Origin: Phanerochaete sordida
Lineage: Eukaryota > Basidiomycota > Agaricomycetes > Polyporales > Phanerochaetaceae
Length of the DNA stretch: 64,000 nt
Direction of reading: 5' to 3'
NCBI GenBank assembly: GCA_019973155.2
Contig: BPQB01000110.1
Coordinates: forward strand, 31,982 to 95,981
Positions 51,098 to 60,514 of the stretch are shown piece by piece; the stretch's first letter is position 1; every line of letters starts with the position of its first letter. Under the pieces are notes generated by a model. It was not told the origin of the DNA and ran no database searches. It saw only the letters and a list, made by a program, of their open reading frames with translations. A program made the translations under genes and the position numbers.

Positions 51098-53287
51098 ATG
51101 TCTGCGCCGCCGCTGCTGCCAGGAACGAGCCCAGAAACGCCGTCGCCGGGTGGCGCACCTCCAGGCCTGGGCGCTATGCCGCCGCTGGACGTCAATGGCA
51201 CCTTCGGTGCGTTGCTCATCGGAATGATCGTGACCTCCATGTATGTAACTCTTTGCTATGTGCTCCGTATGGTATTGACTGCGCCACTTTTTGTGCCAGC
51301 CTGTACGGCATCACCGTGCTCCAGAGCTTCACCTACTATCAAACATGTGCGGAGGGCGACGGTCGGGTCACTAAGAGCGCGGTTAGCACATTCCCATTCG
51401 TTGTTGACGCCTCTGACAGTGTCGTCGTCGCTAGGTCGCACTTCTGTGGTGAGGCAGCCGTGCAATGGCAATAGGCAGCATTAATATCCTCGTCGTGCGC
51501 CAGGCTTGTCGATACCTTCGACATGGCGCTGCTGTCGCACGTCCTCTACTTCTACATCGTGACAAACTTCGGGAACTTTGCGGCGCTCGCAGGGCCAGTG
51601 GTCTGGTACGCCGCCTCGCTACGCAGACCGATCCCTCGGCCTATTAATGGCCGCCGTTCTCAGGAGCATGTCTGTACGTGGAATCCTCCTGCGCGCAGTC
51701 AAGCGTCTGACTGATGGATGCACTGGAGGCGCATCTGATGGTGACAGTGAGTATGTGCTACCCTGCTCAGGCCGCTTCTGACCGAGCCTGCCGCTAGGCT
51801 GCCACGGAGGTGATAGTCCGTACGTGAGTCTCCTACCAGTTTTCTGCCCGCGAAATGCATCTCACCGCCAGAGCAGGATGTTCTCTCTGCGAGTGTGGAC
51901 AGGTGCGTCTTCGCTATTGCGCGAGCTGCACTCTGAAGAGGCTGCTCATTTATTCGATCGGTGCGCAGTGAGCGGCGGGAAGTGGCTCCCGGCCTTTGCG
52001 GTGGTAGGTTCCAGCGTATACTTCCCTGCGATAGCTGACAGCTCACTGGGCATTGGCGATGTAGGGATTTGTCACGCTGCTAGATCTCAGTGAGTGTCGT
52101 TGCATCGTCCTTGCCGCACCGTACCTGACTATATGCGTAGTATTCGGTATCGGTGGGTACCCTCACCTCCTCCTGGATAGAAGTCTGATGTCTCGGCAGT
52201 CGTGACGGTCAAGTCGTACGCATTTCTACGCTGCACACTGGTTCTTGGCTTACGTCCGCGCATATAGGGTCGGACAGACGTTCTTCGCGCTCGAGAAGAT
52301 CGAGGTATGCCTCCCTACCGTGTAGTCTCGCGTCTCCCACAGCTGGCATCTTCGCAGGCCTTCATTTTCACAGAGTTCGCGACCGGGCTCGTCGGAGACA
52401 CCGTAATCGCGCTGCTGCTCTCGTATTACCTGTACCAGTCGCGCACAGGATTCCGCAGGTGCGCCTCAGTGCCACCCGTCTGGCGTGCCCCCAGCTTCAC
52501 GATGCTTGCTCCAGGACGGACTCCGCCGTCACGATCCTGATGGCGTATGTGATCAACACAGGTGGGTGGAGACTCCCATTGTATTATGTGCACATGCTAA
52601 GGGAACGGGTACTAGGCCTGTTGACGGCGTCAGTGCTCCCACCGCGATCTTCGCCGCGCCGCTGATGTACCCCGCTCCAGCGTCACGCTCACAGTGAACA
52701 TCGTACTTGTGCGTTCCCCACAATGCTCTTCCCGCGTCGAATTCTGACGGGACCTGCCAACGGCGCAGTTCGCGACGGAGCACAGCAACTTTGCGTTCGT
52801 CGCGCTGTACTTTGTCATCAGCAAACGTGCGCCCCGTCTGTTCTCTTCCGTGACAACGCTCACGCCGCTTTTCCACCAGTCTATGTCAATGCATACCTCG
52901 CCATGTATACCGTCGCCGCCATCTTCGCTCTCCGGGCGCGCGCTGATTGTGTTTGACAGGCTCAACGCGCGCACGGGCATCCGCCAGCGCATGGACAGGG
53001 CTTCTGTACTCGGGCCCCAAGGGAGCCACTCGCGGTACGGGGGCGACTCCTACCCAATGGCCTCGAAGGGGTCACGCTCGCAGGACTCGCAGCCGTCCGC
53101 GAAGGTGCGTCCCGTCGCTGGGTGACCGCGAATTATGTCGTGACTCCGTTGGGTCCGTGGAGCGCTCATTGGCATGGGACAGACGTTTAGGGGCAGCGTC
53201 GGCCAGATGGTGTCTGCGGGAGACGTTGAGGAGAGCGTGGTCCGCATTGGGGTTGCGTCGGCGCAGGATGAGCCGAGCAAGAGGTGA
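51098..53287 (+). CDS. DUF6534-type multi-pass membrane protein, copy b
   Basis: Mirror partner of the gene at 38874-41022. Proposed early exons: 51098-51240, 51300-51381, 51435-51448 (14 bp), 51504-51605, 51664-51673 (10 bp), 51729-51746 (18 bp), 51798-51823, 51877-51902, 51969-52003. Later exons encode GFVTLLDL, GQTFFALEKIE, AFIFTEFATGLVGDTVIALLLSYYLYQ, DSAVTILMAYVINT, VYVNAYLAMY, LNARTGIRQRM and a final exon 53183-53287 ending in QDEPSKR. The helices FGALLIGMIVTS, DTFDMALLSHVLYFYIV and VIALLLSYYLY are clearly hydrophobic. No stop or frameshift is needed, so both copies appear functional. DUF6534 proteins are a large agaricomycete membrane family with no established function. Exact junctions of the later exons were not all fixed. 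Confidence 0.8.
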
Positions 53288-53639
53288 GCGCACGGCAGAG
53301 ATTCGTGTGGGGGAAGTGCTCACGGTACCCTGCGTACCTCTGCCCGCAGCTTTTTCGTCTAAAATGCCTTTTGGAGGGTCTCGAGCGCAAGCTGAAAATA
53401 TCCTGGACATTTTGAACGGACAGTATATTTTAAGAACATCCTGCCATGCCACTGGGGAGGAGACTTGGACATCATTCCTGTATGTAAATTACTTAAAATC
53501 AAGTGACGAAGCTGTGTCTTTTTATATTTGATTTTCTGATACATAGCGGATAAAGCAACATAGCATTTTCTCAGGGAAAGCATTTGACGTTTAGTCCAGA
53601 GTCGGCGCTTTTTCGCGCCTTCGTGGCGTTCGGGTATAC
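53288..53639. other. AT-rich intergenic segment
   Basis: About 350 bp, AT-richer than its surroundings. It stands where the GMC gene is in the left arm; no GMC remnant was recognised. Confidence 0.5.
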
Positions 53640-53990
53640 GCGGGCTAAGACATAACACGCCTTTGTCAGGGAGGCTGTTCCGAACGTCCTTCGGGCGTAT
53701 TGCTCCCGGCGATCGATGCCGAAGACATTCGGGGAGGCGTCAGGGAGCTGTCGGTGGGATGTGTAGGCCGGTCTGGGCGGTGTCCCATGCAAGTCCCATG
53801 ATCCCGCTCGTCATAACTTAGAGCGCACTTGGCGTTCCTTCAATCATGGTGCCCGTTGCATTGTCTTGCTCAGCAATGAGAAGACATAGCTATGTTATCC
53901 TGCGTCGTGAGATATCGAACCAATTTGCTTCGATATCTGGACAAGGAGGCGGCCATCGCTCGTGCCTGGTACTTACTATACACCGCGTTT
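53640..53990 (-). repeat. non-coding block R' (right-arm copy)
   Basis: Inverted counterpart of 35835-36160. Continues without interruption into the P5 upstream region, thus representing the arrangement before the Gypsy insertion. Confidence 0.85.
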
Positions 53991-54133
53991 TGTGCGGGAA
54001 TAATATAGAAACTGTACGGGGTCTTTTATAAGTCATTTTGCTACCCGCTAGTCGATTCAGACCGATGAGAAGATGGCGAGAAGGAACAGGAGCAGCGGAG
54101 GCGCTTGGCGAGCCCGACATCATTTGAGGAGAA

Positions 54134-54157
54134 CGTCGGTAGCACGTGACGGATACC
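54134..54157 (+). promoter_or_regulatory. shared CACGTGAC promoter module, copy 3 (P5)
   Basis: CGTCGGTAGCACGTGAC followed by GGATACC; CACGTG at 54143-54148, about 190 bp upstream of P5. Confidence 0.6.
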
Positions 54158-54334
54158 TCTCAGCCTAACGCGGGCCGTTTTCTGCTCCTTCAGCTTCAGC
54201 CTCGACTGCGCTGCCAGAGGACCAACTGCTCGAGAAGAAGGTAAAGGTCAGAGCAAGACTGGTGGGTTTTTGAGCAGTTTCAGAGGACGAGCGACATCTG
54301 AAGCTCTTGAGATCGCAGCACAAACCAAGCACAA

Positions 54335-55750
54335 ATGGCTGCGGACGCCATGCTGCCCGACCATTCACTCCCGCTGAACAGCCGGCCTGGCGCATCGAGG
54401 CTGCCGCAGGAGCTCGTTGACAACGTCATTGGCGAGCTTGATGGCGACAGGGACGCCCTCAAGCAATGCTCGCTCGTCGCCTCGAACTGGCTGCCCGCGA
54501 GCTCGTCGCTTCTGCTGCGTCGTGTCGTCTGGCCGCCGTGCGCGAGGAATATCGATGTTTGCCAGGCGTCCTCGCTGGACGAAGCACCCCCGCCCTGCAG
54601 ATACGTCCCTGTCTCCGAGAACAGCTTCGTGCTGTGCCTCGAGATCCTGGCGTCGTCTCCACGGCTGCAGCGCTTCGTTCGGGAGCTCGTATGCATGCCG
54701 CCAAACGAGGAGCATAGCATGAAGTACGACCCCCGAGGGTTCCTCAAACTCGAAACATTTGTCGATATTGTCGGCCACCTGCCGCACCTCGAATTCGTGA
54801 ATCTACTGGGCGTCGTGCTTCAGTCATGGGACCAGCCATCCTCTGCGGAAAGTGGGCGCACGCTCAAAAAGCTTTTCGCGTTTGGCAGAAGCATAAACGA
54901 TTTCACGACTCTCTTCAAGTTTCTTTCGACTTTCCGACGCATACAACAACTGTTACTCACCGTACACGGACTGTTTCCGCAAGACTGGCTCCCCTATACC
55001 CCGGTGTCCCGCCCGATGGTCGAGGTTCTCGAGTGCAGGCGTACGCAGGATCTCGATGAGCCACTGGTCTCGAGCTCCCCTCTCTCATTCTACGCTGGTC
55101 TTGCGCATAACCTTGACCTGGACACCCTCCGTCACTTCTACTCCGATACACTGCAGCCAGGCTCTGCCACAATCTTCTCCGCCGCACCCGCTCTAGAGTC
55201 GCTCGGCCTTCGCGCCCGCGACCATGAGCTGTCGCTGAACCTCGACAGAGTTCCGCCTCGGCTCGCCAGCGTCAACGTCAGCTGTACGATTTTCACCCAC
55301 AACGGCTTGGTCACACCCCCTGGTGTCGATGGCGAATGGACCTGCATCTGGACGACACTCCGTGCTGCTACCGAGCTTCCCATACGCAAGATCATAGTGG
55401 AACTCCACGTCTTTTTCTTCCACCCAGCAGCGGGCTTCTCCCAAGAGGATCTGTATGCTGAGTATGAAGCGATGCTGTCCCGGATCACAGAGTGGCAGAC
55501 CGCGGCCAGCGTCCTGGACGAGTTTGCGCGACTCGAAAGCATTACCTTCGTGGTGCGCGCCACCCTCGTGCAGCAAGGAGCCCCGTTGGCCTCTGTTCAT
55601 GTGCACAAACGTTACGTCGCAGCTATGCGTGACGCCTTAGCGGAAGGCCTACCTCGAAGATACGTGGACATTCTGCATGTCAAAGCGGCTGCTTCAAAGT
55701 CGAACGGTTCGTGGTTACATTCTCCTGCAGACGCCTCTCAAGCCAGCTAA
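54335..55750 (+). CDS. F-box protein P5 (subfamily II; right-arm mirror of P4)
   Basis: Single exon, 471 aa from ATG 54335 (MAADAMLPDHS). F-box LPQELVDNVIGEL, LKQCSLVASNW, LLLRRVVWPPC. The C-terminal extension (LHSPADASQAS) is shared with P4 and absent from P1, P2, P3 and P6. It is convergent with the broken basic gene exactly as P4 is convergent with the intact one. No disabling change seen. Predicted SCF ubiquitin-ligase adaptor with unknown substrate. Confidence 0.8.
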   Translation: MAADAMLPDHSLPLNSRPGASRLPQELVDNVIGELDGDRDALKQCSLVASNWLPASSSLLLRRVVWPPCARNIDVCQASSLDEAPPPCRYVPVSENSFVLCLEILASSPRLQRFVRELVCMPPNEEHSMKYDPRGFLKLETFVDIVGHLPHLEFVNLLGVVLQSWDQPSSAESGRTLKKLFAFGRSINDFTTLFKFLSTFRRIQQLLLTVHGLFPQDWLPYTPVSRPMVEVLECRRTQDLDEPLVSSSPLSFYAGLAHNLDLDTLRHFYSDTLQPGSATIFSAAPALESLGLRARDHELSLNLDRVPPRLASVNVSCTIFTHNGLVTPPGVDGEWTCIWTTLRAATELPIRKIIVELHVFFFHPAAGFSQEDLYAEYEAMLSRITEWQTAASVLDEFARLESITFVVRATLVQQGAPLASVHVHKRYVAAMRDALAEGLPRRYVDILHVKAAASKSNGSWLHSPADASQAS

Positions 55751-55864
55751 CGTCTAGTAAAGCCTAGCTCGCCTCGTGTCTGCAGCATTGATCGTCCATC
55801 CACCTCGCGCGGTATATCGGTGTCGGGGAATCGTATTGCAAGATATGAATGTCATAGGTCGATA

Positions 55865-56330
55865 AAGTTATCTCCTCCCCGCCGCCGTCTTTCACCGCGC
55901 GCACCGCCCAGAACGCACCAGCGTGGGTGTCTCCGCCGCCAAAGCCCTTCCTGCGCAGCGTGGGGCCGTACGTGACGTCGAAGTCCCAATAGCCCTCGAA
56001 CAGCTTGCCGTCCTCCTCCCACACCCTGCGCATCTTCAGCGCGCCCTTCCCACTCTTCACCATCCCCCACCCATGCGCCGTGTCGAGCGCCATGCTCGCG
56101 GCGTAGCCGGGGCCTGCACTGACGGTTCTTTCAGTGTGCGCGGCCTCGCGCGCGTCGAACGCGACGGTCTCCGCGTGCCCGCGCTGCCGGATCGGCTGGA
56201 ACTCCTCGTCGCTGATCGGGTTCACGACCTGGGAGCACGCGAATCGGCCCGCGGCGCCGTCAATCACGACGCGCACGCGGGGAGGTATTCGCGCTGGAGG
56301 GACAGCAGCTGAGCAGAGTAGAATTCCTTT
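55865..56330 (-). pseudogene. truncated, frameshifted copy of the small basic gene
   Basis: Minus-strand copy of 20700-21244. It keeps FACSQVVNPISDEE, DAREAAHTERT, MRRVWEEDGK, FEGYWDFDVTYGP and GDTHAGAFWAVRA. The N-terminal basic region is absent. Roughly 80 bp encoding the segment after REYLP are deleted, which also breaks the frame. A small indel near the end converts the natural C-terminus into an unrelated tail. Small in-frame codon losses (GK-LFEG versus GKELFEG) suggest relaxed constraint. The surrounding open frame (55764-56489) is therefore fortuitous. Confidence 0.8.
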
Positions 56331-56485
56331 TGCTAGGATATTGGTACAAGTCCATTTACATACACTGACACATTGCGCAAACTGAGCAGCCAGTTGCGAC
56401 GAGGACACGGGCCCAGCTGTGCTGTGATACGGTATCAGCTTAGTGGAGATGCGCCCGAAGGCGAATTTGACGAACCTTCCAACTC

Positions 56486-57823
56486 TCAATCAGCGACCTT
56501 GACATGCAGGATATCCGCGTGTCTTCGAGGCAAGCCCTTTCGAATGGTGTCTCGCATGGCCGCAAGTTGACGTTCGGTCACCTGAAGGGGCTCCAAAGGC
56601 GAGTCCGGCTGCCAGATATTTAAGCGCACCGCGAACGTGATGCTCTCGAGGCGTTCAAAGCTGTCTAGGACATTGACCGCGGTCCGCCACTGGGTGATTT
56701 GAGACAGCACGCCTTCGTACTGAGCGTACATATCTTCGAGAGAACAGCCTGCTGGCTGAAGAAAAGTGAAGGCGGCGTTCACGAGGATCCTGCGTATAGG
56801 AAACTGGACGGCAGCACGCAGCGTCTCCCAGATGCGGGTCCACGTGGCGTCCGCACTGGATGGAACGACATGGCCCAGATGAATGCAGAACATGCAGCTG
56901 ACGTCGACGTTCGCGAGGCGAGGTGGGATCCTCTCGAGGTCCAGCGGCAGCCTGTGGCCGTTGTGCTGCAGACCGAGCGACTCAAGAGCGGGTGCGGCGG
57001 AGATGACTCGGGTGAAGCCTGGCTGCAGGGCGCCGGACGTGAACCGGCGCAGAGCGCGCAGATCTAGGTTGTGCACCAAACCAGCGTAGAATGAGAGGGA
57101 GCTCGTAACAATTTGTTCTTTCATGTGATGGTTGCACTCGAGGATCTCGACTGCGAGCTTTGATGATGGAGGATTGGTGGACCAACCCTGGGGGAAGAAT
57201 CCATGGACTGTCAGAACCAGGTGCTGTACACGCTCGAGGCTTGATAGGAAAGGGAAGAGGGCCCATAGCCAGTTCGCGCTCGAGCTGGACGCGGAAAGGG
57301 ACTTCAACGTGCGACCAGTTCCCACGCCGGAGGGCGGGGGTCCCTCTGCCCGCAACACAACGAGTTCCAGGTCAACAGTTTCGAGGTGCGGCAGGTATTC
57401 GACGATCTTGACAAAGGTCCCGAGCTCCAGGGCCCCCTGCGCGTCGTCCTTCAGCCCGTGCTTCTCGTTGGGTGGCATGCATACGAGCTGGCGGACGAAG
57501 CGCTGCAGCCGCGGGGACGACGACAGGATCTCCAGGCACAGCGCGAAACTGTTATGGGAGGGAGAAGCGTACTTGCAGGGCAGAGACGATGCATCTGCCG
57601 ACGGATCCAAGCAGACGTCAATCTTCTTCGCGCACGGCGGCCAGAGGACGCGGCGCAGCAGAAGCGGAGAGCTCGCGGGTTCCCAGTTCTTCGCGACGAG
57701 CGAGCACTGCTTCAGAGCGACGTGATCGTCGTGGAGCTCGTCGATGACTTTGTCTACGAGCTCTTGCGGTAGCCTTGCTGCGCCGGGTCGACTGTTCGGC
57801 GTGGGGAGGTGGTCAGTCGGCAT
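56486..57823 (-). CDS. F-box protein P6 (subfamily II; right-arm mirror of P3)
   Basis: Single exon, minus strand, 445 aa from ATG at 57823 (MPTDHLPTPNS). F-box LPQELVDKVIDEL, LKQCSLVAKNW, LLLRRVLWPPC. Internal motifs SASSSSANWLW, ILECNHHMK and LVHNLDLRALRRF identify P3 as the closest relative. C-terminus GLPRRHADILHVKVAD. No damage seen. Head-to-head with P7 across a 585-bp intergenic region that contains one CACGTGAC module. Confidence 0.8.
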   Translation of the reverse strand: MPTDHLPTPNSRPGAARLPQELVDKVIDELHDDHVALKQCSLVAKNWEPASSPLLLRRVLWPPCAKKIDVCLDPSADASSLPCKYASPSHNSFALCLEILSSSPRLQRFVRQLVCMPPNEKHGLKDDAQGALELGTFVKIVEYLPHLETVDLELVVLRAEGPPPSGVGTGRTLKSLSASSSSANWLWALFPFLSSLERVQHLVLTVHGFFPQGWSTNPPSSKLAVEILECNHHMKEQIVTSSLSFYAGLVHNLDLRALRRFTSGALQPGFTRVISAAPALESLGLQHNGHRLPLDLERIPPRLANVDVSCMFCIHLGHVVPSSADATWTRIWETLRAAVQFPIRRILVNAAFTFLQPAGCSLEDMYAQYEGVLSQITQWRTAVNVLDSFERLESITFAVRLNIWQPDSPLEPLQVTERQLAAMRDTIRKGLPRRHADILHVKVAD

Positions 57824-58213
57824 GGATCGTGCGGGTTCTTGTGCTACAGTCCAGCAAGTGTTGAACGTTAGACACTCTCAAATTCTGCAATACAACAGCA
57901 ATGAACGTACTAAAATTGAAGCGTGGTGTAGCCTCGACTTCCTGTAAACTCGATATCCTCGAGGACGTGGTTCAAGAAGAGTAACTATGGTCCTTATATC
58001 CAGCTGATCATCTGCTCCCACGCTAAGCTGCGTCTGCAAAGCGCTCTGACTACAATATCGAATACCGCCGAAGTGTCAGAGGGCGAATCCTGAGGAAAGA
58101 AATGTAATACGGTGAGCACCGGGTGCTGTCTAAAGGGAAGGACATGAAAATGGCGAGAAGGAACAAGAGCACCACAGGCGCTTAGTAGGCCCGACATCGC
58201 CATTTGAGGAAAC

Positions 58214-58237
58214 CGTCGGCAGCACGTGACATGTACC
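58214..58237 (+). promoter_or_regulatory. shared CACGTGAC promoter module, copy 4 (P7)
   Basis: CGTCGGCAGCACGTGAC followed by ATGTACC; CACGTG at 58223-58228, about 180 bp upstream of P7. It could also serve the divergent P6, about 400 bp away. Confidence 0.55.
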
Positions 58238-58408
58238 TCTTAGCCTAACACTGCCGTTTTACGCTTCTTCAGCCGCACCCTCAGCTACGCTGCCAGAAGA
58301 CCAACTACTCGAGACCAGGAGAGTGACTTCGGTGGGTATTCGAACAGTTCTTTGAGAAACGGCGACGTTTGAAGCTTATGAGATAGCAGGACAAACGGCC
58401 GCGGAGTC

Positions 58409-59778
58409 ATGCCGTGCGACCGCCTGCCCAGCTTGCTGAACAGCCGTCCTGGCACAGCACGACTGCCGCAAGAACTCGTTGACATCGTCATTGACGAGCT
58501 CCACGACGACCAGGACGCCCTCGAGCGGTGCTCGCTCGTCGCATCGAACTGGCTGCCCGCGAGCTCGTCGCATCTCCTACGCTCCATCCTCTGGCCGCCG
58601 TGTGCGACCAAAATCAACGTTTGCAAGGCGGCCTCGCAGAAAGAAGCGCCACCCCGTTGCAAATACATATCTTCTTCCCCAAACGCCTTCGTTCCATTCC
58701 TCGAGACCTTGGCCTCGTCTCCACGGCTGCAGCGCTTCGTTCGGGAGTTCGTATGCATGTCGCCTCAAGAGAAGCATGGCTTGCAGGACGACGCGCGAGG
58801 GACCCTCGAGCTCAAAACGTTTGTGGAGATCGTCGACCACCTCCCGAACCTCGAAATCGTGGACCTACAAGGCGTCGCACTTCAGGCAGGGGACTCGCCG
58901 TCATCCGTGGGATCTCGGCGCACGCTTCAAAAGCTTTCTGCGTTTGGCAGGAGCATCGACCGTCTCAACACCTTCTTCTCATTTCTCTCAACCTTTCGTC
59001 ATGTGCAGCACCTGTCGCTTAACGTGCACGGATTGTTTCCGCAGGACCTGCCTACGACTTCCGGGCGTCCCGGCCCACGGTTGCCATTATCGAGTGCATG
59101 CACACGGAGGAGCCTCACGCGCCCTTTATCCCGAGCTCCCCTCACTCATTTTACGTCGGCCTTGTGCACAATCTTGACCTGCGCTCCCTCCGCCGCTTCG
59201 CATCCGATACGCTTCCGCCAGGCTCCAGCATGATATTCTCCGCCGCCCCAGCTCTGGAGTCACTAGGTCTTTACTTTCGCGACGATGAGCTGTCGCTGTC
59301 CCGCGCCAAAATCCCGCGTCGCCTAGCTAGCGTCGACGTCAGCTGCACGTTTGGCATCCGCAACGGCCGGGTCGTCCCCTCTGGTGCCAATGACGTATGG
59401 ACTCGCGTTTGGACGACACTCCGTGCTGCCACCGTACTTCCCATACGCAGGATCACAGTGAAATACCACATCTTCTTCTTCCGCTCAGTAGCAGGCTGTT
59501 CCCAAGAGGACCTGTATGCTGATTATACAGCAATGCTGTCCCAGATCACCGAGTGGCAGACCGCGGTCAACGTCTTGGATGGATTTCCGCGCCTTGAAAG
59601 CATCACTTTCGAGGTGCGCTCCACCCTCTTGCAGTCAGGAGTGCCGATGGTCTCCGTTCATGTGCATGAAGGTTACGTCACGGCTATGCGAGAAGCCGTA
59701 ACGAAGAACCTGCCTCGACGATACGGAGATATTTTGCACGTCAAAGCGACTGTTTCAGAGTCGAATGGTTCGTCATAA
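58409..59778 (+). pseudogene. F-box P7 (subfamily II) with a one-base frameshift
   Basis: The 5' part (58409 onward) encodes an intact F-box: LPQELVDIVIDEL, LERCSLVASNW. The frame is lost between 59048 and 59067. There P7 has 20 nt where P5 has 21 nt between the shared FPQD and (S)RP residues, so a 1-nt loss fits. The 3' part continues in the next frame from about 59068 (RPTVAIIECMHTEEP...) to the stop at 59778 and still ends GDILHVKATVSESNGSS. No GT-AG intron restores the frame. It may be a very young pseudogene or a sequencing error. Closest to P4 and P5. Confidence 0.75.
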
Positions 59779-60514
59779 GGTTTCCTTGAAACGCTTTTCA
59801 GGTTAGTTAACACCCGGTACCAGTCTAGCTCGCCTTCCGCCTGCAACATCGACTGTCCATCCGACTTGCGCAATACGTGATGGGCCAATACACGCGACCT
59901 AGAGGAGCATTAACTAGGCTGTTTTACGGTATTCGCTCATAGACAGTAGATAAGCGTGCTATAGAATTGCGTAGACATCGCATTGGCGCGTTTACATCGC
60001 TTCTATCAGAATACCGCGCCGTTAGCGAATCTGCTGCGCGCTTCCTTGAGGCTTCGTGGCGTTCGGCCCGGGCCCGGAAGCTCTGCGTAGTCTGCAGCTG
60101 CAGCTACCGAAGCTATGTTTCTTGCTTAGTCTGCAAATAATGCTTATTATATGGAAGGGATAACTGGGTGATTCCGTTGAGAGCTGCGAGTGTCATGCAG
60201 CCGTATAGATTCACGAAGAAACGGTTCGATTCTGCCACATCATGAACGGGAATATTCCGAATCGTTCAAAGGCTAAGACTGACCATAGATTTGCACAGGA
60301 AGATGTGAGAAAAGCGGAGGAAAATTCATACATGGGTCTTTGCCGGCTTGAAGTTGACATAATGGCTCGCCAGTCGTCAACTTGGGCATGGGACCATCAG
60401 GCAAAGCCAGGTTAGGGTTAGCGGGGTTGGGGTTGTACAGACGCCGGCAATTGTGGTTCGCGTCCGCGACCGTGACCGCGTGCAGGCCCTTCTTTGTCTT
60501 TCACCACATCTCCC
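59779..60514. other. intergenic, NDC1 promoter side
   Basis: About 740 bp. Contains a telomere-like TTAGGGTTA motif near 60412-60420 followed by G-rich repeats, about 95 bp before the NDC1 start. Otherwise nothing recognised. Confidence 0.5.

Noticed and set aside
55764..56489. 241-codon minus-strand frame as an intact gene
   Set aside because: Its conserved part is a truncated, frameshifted copy of the 20381-21244 gene; the N-terminal and C-terminal residues are unrelated read-through.
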